Source of the DNA: UBA7672 sp041398245
GTDB lineage: Bacteria > Pseudomonadota > Alphaproteobacteria > Caulobacterales > Hyphomonadaceae
Assembly (NCBI GenBank): GCA_041398245.1
Contig: JAWKVC010000015.1
Location: 54,120 to 118,119, forward strand
Direction: 5' to 3'
Length of the DNA stretch: 64,000 bases
This document shows positions 16,979 to 25,444 of the stretch, one piece after another. The position numbers and the translations under genes are program-made. The notes below the pieces were generated by a model, which made no database searches, was not told the DNA's origin, and saw nothing but the letters and a program-made list of their open reading frames with translations. How positions within the stretch are numbered: the stretch's first letter is position 1; the number at the start of each line of letters is the position of its first letter.

Positions 16979-17281
16979 ATGCTGCGCTCCGAACTCATCA
17001 ACAAGCTCGCGGAAGAGAATCCCAACCTCAAGGTGCGTGAGGTCGAGCGGATCGTCGATGTGATTTTCGACGAGATCGCCGGCGCGCTCGAGCGCGGGGA
17101 CCGGGTTGAGCTTCGCGGCTTCGGAGCCTTCTCCGTGCGCAAGCGCGAAGCCCGCACCGGGCGCAATCCGCGCACCGGCAATTCGGTTTCGGTCGAGGCC
17201 AAGCACGTGCCGTTCTTCAAGGCCGGCAAGGAGCTGCGTTCGCGGCTCAACAACGGGCAGGACCCGGAAGACCGGACCTGA
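16979..17281 (+). CDS. ihfB: Integration host factor beta subunit
   Basis: A protein of 100 residues with the HU/IHF fold. Helices 1 and 2 (MLRSELINKLAEENPNL, VREVERIVDVIFDEIA) are followed by RVELRGFGAFSVRKREART, the arm tip GRNPRTGNSVSV with the intercalating proline, and AKHVPFFKAGKELR. IHF bends DNA in recombination and in sigma-54 promoter activation. rpsA-ihfB is a conserved pair. The tail after residue 92 (NNGQDPEDRT) is slightly longer than in E. coli. Confidence 0.95.
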   Translation: MLRSELINKLAEENPNLKVREVERIVDVIFDEIAGALERGDRVELRGFGAFSVRKREARTGRNPRTGNSVSVEAKHVPFFKAGKELRSRLNNGQDPEDRT

Positions 17282-17408
17282 TCCGGCGCAATTTTCGGCC
17301 TTTTTGGGGAATATCCGGCCTTCCTGATTCGGGCTGGACGCTGGGCTGGCGCATTGCGAAACTGTAAGCGGCGCACCTTACGCGCCAGGCGGCAAGAGGG
17401 GAGACACC

Positions 17409-17816
17409 TTGCTCAAGGAATTCCGGGACTTTGCCCTGCGCGGAAATGTGGTCGACTTGGCGGTCGGTCTCATCATCGGCACGGCGTTCGGGGCGATCGT
17501 GAAATCGCTGGTGGACGACGTCCTGATGCCGATCATTGGCGTTCTGGTGAAGGTCGATTTTTCCCAGCTGAAATACGTTCTCCAGGAAGCCCACGTCACG
17601 GCTGGCGGCGAGGACCTGCCGGAAGTGGCGATCCGGTACGGATCGTTCATCAACTTCATCATCACCTTCGCAATTGTCGCCTTCGCCATGTTCCTGCTGG
17701 TCAAGGCGATGAACAATCTTCTCAAGAAAAAGGCCGAAGCTCCTTCCCCTCCGGAACCCACGGCGCAGGAAAAACTCCTTACCGAGATCAGGGACTTGCT
17801 TGCAAAAGGCCGCTGA
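17409..17816 (+). CDS. mscL: Large-conductance mechanosensitive channel MscL
   Basis: A protein of 135 residues starting with TTG after a GGGGAG ribosome-binding site. The N-terminal amphipathic helix MLKEFRDFALRGNVVDLAVG leads into TM1 with the pore glycines and alanines (GLIIGTAFGAIVKSLVDDV). TM2 is FINFIITFAIVAFAMFLLVKAMN and the cytoplasmic bundle is EKLLTEIRDLLAK. It forms a pentameric inner-membrane valve that opens under high turgor tension. It appears monocistronic with its own terminator. Confidence 0.96.
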   Translation: MLKEFRDFALRGNVVDLAVGLIIGTAFGAIVKSLVDDVLMPIIGVLVKVDFSQLKYVLQEAHVTAGGEDLPEVAIRYGSFINFIITFAIVAFAMFLLVKAMNNLLKKKAEAPSPPEPTAQEKLLTEIRDLLAKGR

Positions 17817-17855
17817 TGTATTTGGGCGGCCTGCGTAGAGTCATGTAGCGTAAGG

Positions 17856-17881
17856 AAGGGGCGGCCTTGACGGCCGCCCTT
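17856..17881 (+). terminator. Rho-independent terminator of mscL
   Basis: A GC-rich stem, AAGGGGCGGCC (17856-17866) against GGCCGCCCTT (17872-17881) with one bulged G and a TTGAC loop. It is followed by TCTGTTTTG. It lies 40 bases after mscL and 57 before trpF. Confidence 0.7.
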
Positions 17882-17937
17882 TCTGTTTTGAAGTCCTTGG
17901 TCTTGATTTGGCCGGGACCTGAACCGGGACGCCAGCC

Positions 17938-18582
17938 ATGGTCGCTGTGAAGATCTGCGGCATCACCCGTGAAGCCGACCTCGACATGGCGATCGAGGCC
18001 GGGGCCGACATGGTCGGTTTCGTCATTGTCGAGACAAGTCCGCGATATGTGCCGTTCGAGACGGCTCAGGCCCTGATCCGGCGGGCGGCCGAGATGGGCG
18101 CCGAACCCTGGGTTGTGGCGACGCTGGACGCGCCCGGACTGGATCAGTTGATCGATGAAACGTCCGAGATCGGTGCAGTGCAGTTGCACGGCAAGGAGAC
18201 GCCGGGGCAGGTCGCCTCCTTCGTGAAGCGACATTCGCTCGTACCCGTCATCAAGGCGATGGGGATCGGCGGGCGACGTGATCTGGAAGACGCCGCGAGC
18301 TTCGCGGAGGCCGACGCCTTCCTGTTCGACGCCAAGCCTCCCAAGGGGGCGACCCGCGAGGGCGGGCATGGGCGGACGTTCGACTGGTCGATCCTCAAAG
18401 GTTTCCGCGTGAACGACCACGAGGACTGGACGCTGTCGGGCGGACTGACGTCCGAGAATGTCGCTGAAGCGATCCGGCAGAGCGGAGCGGCCGCTGTCGA
18501 TGTATCGTCCGGTGTTGAATCCAGTCCCGGCGTGAAGGATGCCGCTAAAGTGCGGGCGTTCATCAAGGCGGCGAAGGGATAG
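17938..18582 (+). CDS. trpF: Phosphoribosylanthranilate isomerase
   Basis: A protein of 214 residues with a TIM barrel. It starts MVAVKICGITREADL with the catalytic Cys in KICG, has GFVIVETSPRYV for substrate binding, and ends with SGGLTSENVAEAI and DVSSGVESSPGVKD, where Asp and the SSG phosphate loop lie. It performs the Amadori rearrangement of PRA to CdRP in tryptophan synthesis. In many alphaproteobacteria trpF directly precedes trpB; here a lipoprotein gene and an opposite-strand GFA gene lie between. Confidence 0.96.
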   Translation: MVAVKICGITREADLDMAIEAGADMVGFVIVETSPRYVPFETAQALIRRAAEMGAEPWVVATLDAPGLDQLIDETSEIGAVQLHGKETPGQVASFVKRHSLVPVIKAMGIGGRRDLEDAASFAEADAFLFDAKPPKGATREGGHGRTFDWSILKGFRVNDHEDWTLSGGLTSENVAEAIRQSGAAAVDVSSGVESSPGVKDAAKVRAFIKAAKG

Positions 18583-18628
18583 GCGCTTGAAGCGATCGGG
18601 CGAACGGCGTCCTGGGCGGAGGCGCAAA

Positions 18629-19300
18629 ATGCTGAGATCGCCGATGCTCGCGGGCGTTGTGCTGATGTGTGGATGCGGGCAGCAGACGCCGCAGCCTCCA
18701 TCGCTTCCAACACAGGAAACAAACACGCCGGCAGCTCCTGCCGAAACGCAGGATGAGCCGAAGCCCGTCGCGCCCGCGCTTGCCGTGATCCTGCCTGAGG
18801 CTCTTCCGCCAGCCTCTGAAAATGGCGTGACGATGGACGCTTGGGGGCCCATCCGGATCGGCATGACGCTGGATGCGCTCAACGCTGCGCTGGGAACCAA
18901 CATCTCTGTCGCGGACGATGTCGATTACGGGGAGTATGGGTGCACGTGGCTCGATCTGCCGGGGGATACTGATCGGCCGGGGGTTATGTTTGTGGATGGC
19001 AAGGTCGCTCGCTTCAGCCTCCATGAAGGCAGCGCATCGACTTACGCCGGGTTGAAGCTCGGAGACAGTGCGGCGTTGGTCCGCGAGGCGTTCGGGTCTG
19101 CATTGAATGAACAGCCGCATTTCTATCGTGGCCGGCCATCTCAGTATCTGACTGTGTGGATGGGAGCCGCGCCGCCTTTTGCTGACGAAGCGGCGCGGGA
19201 GGCGGCGCGTGGCCTGCGGTTCGAGACGGACGACGACGGAGCCATCATCGCGATCCATGCGGGAGATGGATCGGTTGAATGGGTCGAAGGCTGCCTGTAG
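18629..19300 (+). CDS. Hypothetical lipoprotein
   Basis: A protein of 223 residues from the ATG at 18629, supported by GGAGG at 18618-18622. The N-terminal signal (MLRSPMLAGVVLMCGC) ends in a non-classical lipobox before a Cys. A Pro/Thr/Gln-rich tether of about 50 residues follows. A globular part from about residue 72 (GPIRIGMTLDALNAALG, then a second repeat KLGDSAALVREAFGSAL) resembles two BLIP/SmpA-like strand-helix units that often begin 'iriGmt..ea...lG'. One Cys (YGCTWL) and a C-terminal Cys could form a disulphide. Function unknown. It follows trpF by 46 bases on the same strand. Confidence 0.7.
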   Translation: MLRSPMLAGVVLMCGCGQQTPQPPSLPTQETNTPAAPAETQDEPKPVAPALAVILPEALPPASENGVTMDAWGPIRIGMTLDALNAALGTNISVADDVDYGEYGCTWLDLPGDTDRPGVMFVDGKVARFSLHEGSASTYAGLKLGDSAALVREAFGSALNEQPHFYRGRPSQYLTVWMGAAPPFADEAAREAARGLRFETDDDGAIIAIHAGDGSVEWVEGCL

Positions 19301-19338
19301 CCGCGTTCCGGTACGAGCCGTAGGCGCCGTGAGTACAG

Positions 19339-19761
19339 CTATTCCGCCATCGTCTGGTCCGAGCCGCCGAAGGCGCCCGGGAAGTCCTTGAACTTCGGCA
19401 GGCCGTCCTTCATCGGCAGCACCGTTTCTGCGTAGTTGATGTGCAGGCCGGGCTTGAAGGCAAGCGTGGGAAGCGTCGCGGAAAACACATCGACGACGCC
19501 GAGCGTCGGATGATCCGTCATCAGATGGCCGCCGCAGGTTGCGCAGTATTTTCGACTGCTGCTGGGCGTCTTGTTGAAGGTGGCGATGGCGTCAGCGCCG
19601 GCCGTGACCTTCACGTTTTCGGGCTTCCAGAGCGTGAAGGCGTTGACCGGCCCTCCCGACCAGGACCGGCACGACTGGCAATGGCAATACCCCATCCCTT
19701 CCGGCTCGCCCGCGACTTCGATTTTCACTTCACCGCAGAAACACTCACCCTTGTACGACAT
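19339..19761 (-). CDS. GFA-family zinc protein (glutathione-dependent formaldehyde-activating-like)
   Basis: A protein of 140 residues. The start at 19761 gives the standard MSYKGECFCGEVKIEV; longer extensions are unsupported. Zinc ligands follow the GFA pattern: CFCG near residue 7, CHCQSC near 27, KYCATCG near 72. GFA proteins bind zinc and are often named after S-hydroxymethylglutathione formation, but most members are uncharacterised. It sits on the opposite strand between the lipoprotein gene and trpB, separated from trpB by 119 bases. Confidence 0.88.
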   Translation of the reverse strand: MSYKGECFCGEVKIEVAGEPEGMGYCHCQSCRSWSGGPVNAFTLWKPENVKVTAGADAIATFNKTPSSSRKYCATCGGHLMTDHPTLGVVDVFSATLPTLAFKPGLHINYAETVLPMKDGLPKFKDFPGAFGGSDQTMAE

Positions 19762-19880
19762 GCGCCTCTCCTCTGAACGCCCGGAGGTTATAGGCCCCCC
19801 GAAATGCCCTGTCATGCTGGCTCGCGCCTGATCCACGAACCGCGCTTGGAAGGCGGGCCCAGTCGGTCTATGGGAGCGCC

Positions 19881-21105
19881 ATGACAGACGCAGCCACCCC
19901 CCGTCCCAACACATGGTCGCAATGGCCCGACGCCAATGGGCGTTTCGGCGCGTTCGGCGGACGGTATGTGGCCGAGACGCTGATGCCGCTCGTGCTCGAC
20001 CTTGAGCAGGAATACCGCAAGGCGAAGGCCGATCCGGAATTCCAGAGAGAGTTCGACTGGCTGCTGGAGCACTATGTCGGCCGCCCGAGCCCACTCTATT
20101 ACGCCGAACGCCTGACGCAGCATTTCGGCGGCGCGAAAATCTACTTCAAGCGCGACGAGCTGAACCATACAGGCGCGCACAAGATCAACAACTGCATCGG
20201 TCAGGTCCTTCTGGCGCGGCGCATGGGCAAGTCGCGCATCATCGCGGAGACGGGGGCGGGGCGCATGGCGTCGCCACGGCGACGATCTGCGCGCGCTTCG
20301 GCCTGCCGTGCGTTGTGTTCATGGGCGAGACCGATGTGGAGCGGCAGAAGCCCAACGTGTTCCGCATGCGCCTGCTCGGCGCCGAGATCGTGCCGGTGTC
20401 GTCGGGTACGGGCACGCTGAAGGATGCGATGAATGAGGCGCTGCGCGACTGGGTGACGAATGTGAAGAACACGTTCTACGTCATCGGCACGGCGGCGGGC
20501 CCGCACCCTATCCGGAACTGGTGCGCGATTTCCAGTCGATCATCGGCAAGGAAGCGCGGGCGCAGATCCTGAAACAGGAAGGTCGCCTGCCTGACGCGCT
20601 GGTGGCGGCGATCGGCGGCGGCTCGAACGCGATCGGCCTGTTCCATCCGTTCATCGAGGATGAGGGCGTACGGATGATTGGCGTTGAGGCCGGCGGCCAT
20701 GGCGTTGACACCGGCATGCACGCAGCGTCGCTGACGGGCGGCGCGCCGGGCATCCTGCATGGCAACCGCACCTACCTGTTGCAGGACGAGAATGGCCAGA
20801 TCATCGATGCGCATTCGATCTCGGCGGGTCTCGACTATCCGGGCATCGGGCCCGAGCACGCCTTCCTGCACGAGACAGGACGCGCAGAGTATCGCACCTG
20901 CACGGACAAGGAGGCGCTCGACGCCTTCCAGCTTTGCACGCGCCTCGAAGGCATCATCCCGGCGCTGGAGCCGGCGCACGCGCTGGCGCGCACGGGCGAT
21001 GTCGCGAAGGAACTGGGCAAGGACGGCGTGATCATCATGAACATGTGCGGCCGAGGCGACAAAGACATCTTCGCTGTCGCGGGCCATCTGGGAATGAAGA
21101 TCTAG
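19881..21105 (+). pseudogene. trpB: Tryptophan synthase beta chain, two single-base deletions in this sequence
   Basis: The protein is recognisable along its whole length but in three frames. Frame 1 (19881 to about 20262) runs MTDAATPRPNTWSQWPDANG through the PLP lysine motif ELNHTGAHKINN to RIIAETGAG. One base is then missing near 20262-20263: CGC ATG is read where CAG CAT is expected. Frame 2 continues with HGVATATICARFGLP, VFMGETDVERQKPNVFRM and GTAAGPHP. A second base is missing in the C run at 20507-20508. Frame 3 (from 20509) gives YPELVRDFQSIIGKEARAQ and the phosphate loop GGGSNAIG to the end. All catalytic segments are intact in one frame or another. trpF, trpA and accD are intact, so sequencing or assembly errors are as likely as real gene loss. 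Confidence 0.9.
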
Positions 21106-21313
21106 TCTGAGCCGGGTGCGGATGTGACGATCCACAAGATGACCATCATCAGCGGGGCCTGCACGCCGCGGATGTACAATCCGGTCGAGTAGGGCTGACT
21201 CAACCTTCGCGCGATGTGCGATCGAACGTCAGTGTGATATTCTGCCGGCGTTGGAGCTCGGGCCGCTTGTTTTGCGGCGCTGCAGAGCCAGCGTTCATCG
21301 CGGAGACGCCACA

Positions 21314-21733
21314 TTGCTGAGAACGCTAATCGCTGTGCTTCTTGCGTTTGGGCTCGCCGCCTGCGGCGAGTCCGGTCCCGAAGGCGATTCCAAAGCAGAT
21401 GCCGGCCCCCGCATATTGCCGGAGACGGTGGGGCTCAAGGTGGCCGACGGCGACCAGCTGACGCCCTGCGCCGAAGACGGCGCGTCCGACAACACGCCTG
21501 ACGCCGACTGTGTGCTGACCTCTGCGGCTAATCCGATGGAGCCCTATGCCTCCAGCCTCAAGATGTTTCTCTGGGTGAGGACAATGGCGTTTCCGGATGG
21601 CAGCGAGCTTTGGCTTCGGCCCACGGCCACAAGCGGGCGATGCCAGCAGCTGTCGGTCACACGTTCCGCCCCGGCGACGGGCGGCGGCGATCAGGTGTTG
21701 CTGCGCTTTAGCGTCAAGGACAATGTATGCTGA
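21314..21733 (+). CDS. Hypothetical lipoprotein
   Basis: A protein of 139 residues from a TTG at 21314, with GGAG shortly before it. This start places a clean lipoprotein signal (LLRTLIAVLLAFGLAAC) at the N-terminus with lipobox LAAC. The mature part is about 120 residues, contains four further Cys (in TPCAED, DADCVL, GRCQQL and the very last residue) and no known motif. I do not recognise the family. It follows trpB by about 210 bases and precedes a GFA gene. Confidence 0.65.
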   Translation: MLRTLIAVLLAFGLAACGESGPEGDSKADAGPRILPETVGLKVADGDQLTPCAEDGASDNTPDADCVLTSAANPMEPYASSLKMFLWVRTMAFPDGSELWLRPTATSGRCQQLSVTRSAPATGGGDQVLLRFSVKDNVC

Positions 21734-21774
21734 TCAGGCCGTCCCGGCCCGCAGTAGAATCAGGAGCGCTCGCC

Positions 21775-22125
21775 ATGACCACACACGCCGGATCGTGCCA
21801 TTGCGGGCGCGTCGCCTTCGAGGTCGATGGAACTTTCGGCGGCGCCGTGGTGTGCAACTGTTCCTACTGCCGCCGGACAGGCAACATGCTCGCGTTCACG
21901 ACGCCGGACCATTTCCGGCTCAAGACGCCGCAAAACGACGTCTCCACCTATCTGTTCAACACGCAGAAGATAAACCACTACTTCTGCGCCAATTGCGGCG
22001 TCTCCACCCATGGCGGCGGCGTCGGGCCGGACGGCAAGCAGATGGTGGCTGTGAACCTGCGCTGTGTGCCGGACATCGATCTCGATGCGCTCGCGATCCA
22101 GAAGTTCGACGGCGCGAAACTGTAA
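21775..22125 (+). CDS. GFA-family zinc protein
   Basis: A protein of 116 residues from the ATG at 21775, which has AGGAGC in front. Zinc ligands are CHCG near residue 8, CNCSYC near 28 and YFCANCG near 65. It is the second GFA protein in 2.4 kb, on the other strand, and only distantly similar to the first. Members bind zinc; the substrate is unknown. Its TAA is in the same frame as the following ApbE gene, with only two codons before the next ATG, so the two are probably co-transcribed. Confidence 0.88.
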   Translation: MTTHAGSCHCGRVAFEVDGTFGGAVVCNCSYCRRTGNMLAFTTPDHFRLKTPQNDVSTYLFNTQKINHYFCANCGVSTHGGGVGPDGKQMVAVNLRCVPDIDLDALAIQKFDGAKL

Positions 22126-22131
22126 GCCTTC

Positions 22132-23622
22132 ATGTTGCCCGCTGACGGTTTGCCAGCGACCCAGGCGTGCGAAGCGCCACGCCCGGCGACGGCGGAGCGC
22201 GGGTCGGAAGATGTGTTCGTCTTCCACGATCCTTGCGTGCTGGGCACGCGGCTCAACCTCGCTTTGATGGCCGACAGCCAGGAGGCTGCGTATACCGCCG
22301 CCTGTGCGGCCCGCGCGGAGATTGATCGGCTGGACGCCGTGTTCAACTGGCGCCACGCCGACAGCGAGATTTCGCACCTGAACCGGTCGAGCCGGTTTGT
22401 TGTCTCGCAGGATCTCTTCGCGGTCGTCGCAGCGATCGAGCGCTGGCGCGCGTTGAGCGGCGGCGCCGTAAGCGGACGGCTGGGCGTCCTGCTCGATCAC
22501 TGGCGCGCAGCGCAGGTTTTGCCGGATCGCGGAGCCATGCGGCAGTTGGCTGAGGCGATTGCGGCGGCTCCCCTGAAGCTCGACCCGGCGACGCGGATGA
22601 TCGAACGCCCGGAGATCGTGCGCTTCGATCTCGATGCGATGGCCAAGGGATACGTTGTCGACCGGGCGGCAGACGCGGCGATGCAGACGCCGGGCGTGCG
22701 CGGCGCGATGGTGGATATCGGCGGCGACATACGCTGCGCTGGCGCAGGGCCGCAGGGCGGATGGCGCATCGGCGCGCCTGACCCGCTCTCAACATTCGAT
22801 AACGGACCGCTCGTAGGCGAGATCATCCTGCGCGATGCAGCCATCGCAACGTCAGGCTGCGGACCGCGCGACAGGCTTGTCGGTGAGCGAACCGTTTCAG
22901 CGACGCTGGATCCACGCACGGGCTGGCCCGCGCCCCACCGGCGTTCCGTCACGGCGCTTGCAGGGAATGCGATGGAGGCCGATGCGCTGGCAACCGCCAC
23001 GCTGGTGCTTGATGACGAAGCGGCGGACAGGATGATCGCGCAGCTGTCCGGCCTGTCCGCGCGCGTGACCCGGCCCGGCGGCGCACGCTGGATTGGCGCG
23101 CCACAGCCGCACTGGATCGAGTACGCGCCGCAGCCGCAGGCCGGGCAGGGCGCGCCCACGCTGTGGAAGCAGGGCTGGTACGCCAACGTCACCTTTGAAG
23201 CGCCGCCGAAGGACATGCGCCGCGAGATCGCGTTCCGCTCGCCCTATGTCGCGATCTGGGTGAGCGACACGGATGACAAGCCTGTGCGCACGCTGCTGCT
23301 GATCGGCCGGCACAAGGAGTGGCACGAGGGCAATCATGTGTGGTGGCGATTGAACCGCGCGCAGGTGGACAGCTTCTTTGCTGGCCGCTCGATGTCGACG
23401 CGCGGATCGGGGACGTACAAGGTCTATTGGGATGGCGCGGACGATGCGGGCGGAACCGTGCCGCCCGGAAAATACCGTCTTCACGTCGAGACCAGCCGCG
23501 AAGGCGGCGGGCATGAACACCGTGTGCTCGATCTCGACTTCTCCCAGCCGAAAGAGTTCGAGGCCGAGTTACCGGTCAACGCACGATCCGGCGGGCTTCT
23601 GGTGTCGTTCCAGAAATTCTAG
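22132..23622 (+). CDS. ApbE-type FMN transferase fused to a DUF2271 domain
   Basis: A protein of 496 residues. Residues about 25-300 are an ApbE flavin transferase: LGTRLNLAL, the FDLDAMAKGYVVDRAAD motif, AMVDIGGDIRCAG for the adenine/ribityl site, and MEADALATATLVL near the metal site. Residues about 330-496 are a DUF2271 domain (WKQGWYANVTFEAP, PYVAIWVSDTDDKPVRTLLL, YKVYWDGADDAGG). ApbE links FMN to Thr of target proteins such as NqrB/NqrC, usually in the periplasm. DUF2271 proteins usually accompany PepSY-type flavin reductases. No signal peptide is visible, and a stop two codons upstream in the same frame rules out a longer start. Confidence 0.88.
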   Translation: MLPADGLPATQACEAPRPATAERGSEDVFVFHDPCVLGTRLNLALMADSQEAAYTAACAARAEIDRLDAVFNWRHADSEISHLNRSSRFVVSQDLFAVVAAIERWRALSGGAVSGRLGVLLDHWRAAQVLPDRGAMRQLAEAIAAAPLKLDPATRMIERPEIVRFDLDAMAKGYVVDRAADAAMQTPGVRGAMVDIGGDIRCAGAGPQGGWRIGAPDPLSTFDNGPLVGEIILRDAAIATSGCGPRDRLVGERTVSATLDPRTGWPAPHRRSVTALAGNAMEADALATATLVLDDEAADRMIAQLSGLSARVTRPGGARWIGAPQPHWIEYAPQPQAGQGAPTLWKQGWYANVTFEAPPKDMRREIAFRSPYVAIWVSDTDDKPVRTLLLIGRHKEWHEGNHVWWRLNRAQVDSFFAGRSMSTRGSGTYKVYWDGADDAGGTVPPGKYRLHVETSREGGGHEHRVLDLDFSQPKEFEAELPVNARSGGLLVSFQKF

Positions 23623-24356
23623 TCGAGAACTTCGAGATCGCCGCCGCTCTGTTCCGACAGGCAGGCGGCCATCTGCCTGCGCGCATTTCTCTTCAGGTCA
23701 TTGTCGGCGGCGACCTCCACACCAGCAGACATGCCGCCAGCGACGTAACTGAAGTCCAGGTTCTGACTTGATGCGGCTTGCACCCTGCAGCTCGCCACGA
23801 CCATCTTCTGCTTCAGGTCGAAAAGCAGGACGACAACCGTCGCCGAGCCTGCCTGAAACGTCTTGTCGTTGATGAAGGCCGGCGTTCGATAGCCGTCGAT
23901 AATGTAGAAGGCAGCAAAGGGCGTTGCGACCGCCTCATCCAGGATGCCGGCAAAGAAGGGATCGACTGGCTCGTCGGGCGGATAGTCGATCCCGTCCTTC
24001 ACCCAGTCTAGCGCCTGACCCAGCCTTGAATGGAAATCGAGATCCCATGCGGGGGCTTCTCCCGTGCGGAATTCCTGCACGGACTGGAAGAAGATGTTCG
24101 TGTCGTAGGTCGAGCCGTCTCGCTCGCCATAGCGGGGCAGGATGGAGCCGCCGACCGGCGCGACATGAGGGTCGCGCGGCACGTCGTTGAGGATCGCCCG
24201 GATCTCGTCCTTCTTGGCGTTGATCAGCGGGCGATAGGTCTCGAAGCGCGCGGCATTGGTTTCCGGAGCCGGTCCGCAGCCGGATACGCCGGTCAGCAGC
24301 GCGAACACAGCGGGCGCAAGCGGCCAGAGGCGGGAGCCAAACATCGTGAAGCGCAC
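23619..24356 (-). CDS. Hypothetical lipoprotein
   Basis: A protein of 245 residues from a GTG at 24356 with a GGAGGG element 10 bases upstream. An ATG at 24344 is the alternative. The signal FGSRLWPLAPAVFALLTGVSGC ends in a lipobox-like SGC. The mature protein has YRPLINAKKDEIRAIL, an extended middle and a C-terminal Cys-containing stretch. No family is recognised. It is convergent with the ApbE fusion and shares a CTAG for both stop codons. Confidence 0.62.
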   Translation of the reverse strand: MRFTMFGSRLWPLAPAVFALLTGVSGCGPAPETNAARFETYRPLINAKKDEIRAILNDVPRDPHVAPVGGSILPRYGERDGSTYDTNIFFQSVQEFRTGEAPAWDLDFHSRLGQALDWVKDGIDYPPDEPVDPFFAGILDEAVATPFAAFYIIDGYRTPAFINDKTFQAGSATVVVLLFDLKQKMVVASCRVQAASSQNLDFSYVAGGMSAGVEVAADNDLKRNARRQMAACLSEQSGGDLEVLD

Positions 24357-24604
24357 AGGCCCGTCCCCCTCCACCCCTTATCTTTCAAAGCGCGACGGCC
24401 AGGAAAACGGGATCACCTCTTGGGCGGTTGGCCTGTTCCCCCTTTGTTGCGGTGCGTCATCAGGAAGCGCGTGAGGGGGTAGGTCGGGACCCGGTTTTGA
24501 GGTATCTACCGCCGCTTCCGCCCCAACCAGCCCTGCTGGGGGCGCAATGGAACTCGCATCTGGCTTGATACCGTCCGAAGCGCTTTCGCACCCATACCCC
24601 ACTG

Positions 24605-25444
24605 ATGACCGCTGACCGGATTGCTGCGACCTTCGCCGCCTGCGCCAAGCAGGGCCGGGCTGCTTTTGTCGGCTATCTGATGGCCGGCGACCCGGACAAC
24701 GAAACAAGTTTCAGCAATATCAAGGCTCTGGCAGATTCCGGCGCCGATGTCATCGAGCTTGGCGCGCCCTTCACGGACCCGATGGCGGATGGACCCGCCA
24801 TCCAGAAGGCGGCCCTGCGTGCGCTCGCGGCTGGCGCGAACCTTAACTCTACGTTAGAAATCGCCCGCCGCTTCCGGGCCACCAACACGACGACACCGCT
24901 GATCCTGATGGGATACGCCAACCCGATCCACCGCATGGGCTATGCCGCCTTCGCACGCGCGGCGGCAGAGGCCGGCATCGACGGGATTATCACCGTCGAC
25001 ATGCCGCCGGAGGAGGACGCCCCCCTTCGCGAAGAACTGTCCGCGCATGGCCTTGCCGTGATCCGCCTGGCGACGCCCACGACAACCGAGCAACGAATGA
25101 AGCGGATCGCCGATGGCGCGTCCGGCTTTGTCTATTACGTCTCCGTCGCTGGTGTTACCGGCGCGGGAATAGGCGCCGAGGCCGACATTTCCGTTGGCGT
25201 AAACCAGGCCCGTCGACTCTCCCATCTGCCCGTGGCTGTTGGATTTGGCGTACGAACGCCGGAACAAGCGGCTGCTTTTGCTCGTATTTCGGATGGCGTG
25301 GTGGTGGGGTCTGCGCTGGTTGAAGAGGTTCGCGACGCAGTCGAGCAGGGCGATCCGGCGTCGTCTGTCAAGCGAATAAGTGTTGTTGCAAAGTCACTGT
25401 CAAACGCCATAGCCTTGGCGCGTACCGAACGGAGCGTTCCTTGA
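24605..25444 (+). CDS. trpA: Tryptophan synthase alpha chain
   Basis: A protein of 279 residues, TIM barrel. The catalytic Glu lies in ADVIELGAPFTDPMADGP, which also holds the phosphate-site residues. The catalytic Asp lies in GIDGIITVDMPPEED. The C-terminal phosphate loop is GFGVRTPEQAAAFA with VVGSALVEE. It cleaves indole-3-glycerol phosphate and channels indole to TrpB. Its TGA overlaps the TTG start of accD, so the two are translationally coupled. trpB lies 3.5 kb upstream. Confidence 0.96.
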   Translation: MTADRIAATFAACAKQGRAAFVGYLMAGDPDNETSFSNIKALADSGADVIELGAPFTDPMADGPAIQKAALRALAAGANLNSTLEIARRFRATNTTTPLILMGYANPIHRMGYAAFARAAAEAGIDGIITVDMPPEEDAPLREELSAHGLAVIRLATPTTTEQRMKRIADGASGFVYYVSVAGVTGAGIGAEADISVGVNQARRLSHLPVAVGFGVRTPEQAAAFARISDGVVVGSALVEEVRDAVEQGDPASSVKRISVVAKSLSNAIALARTERSVP

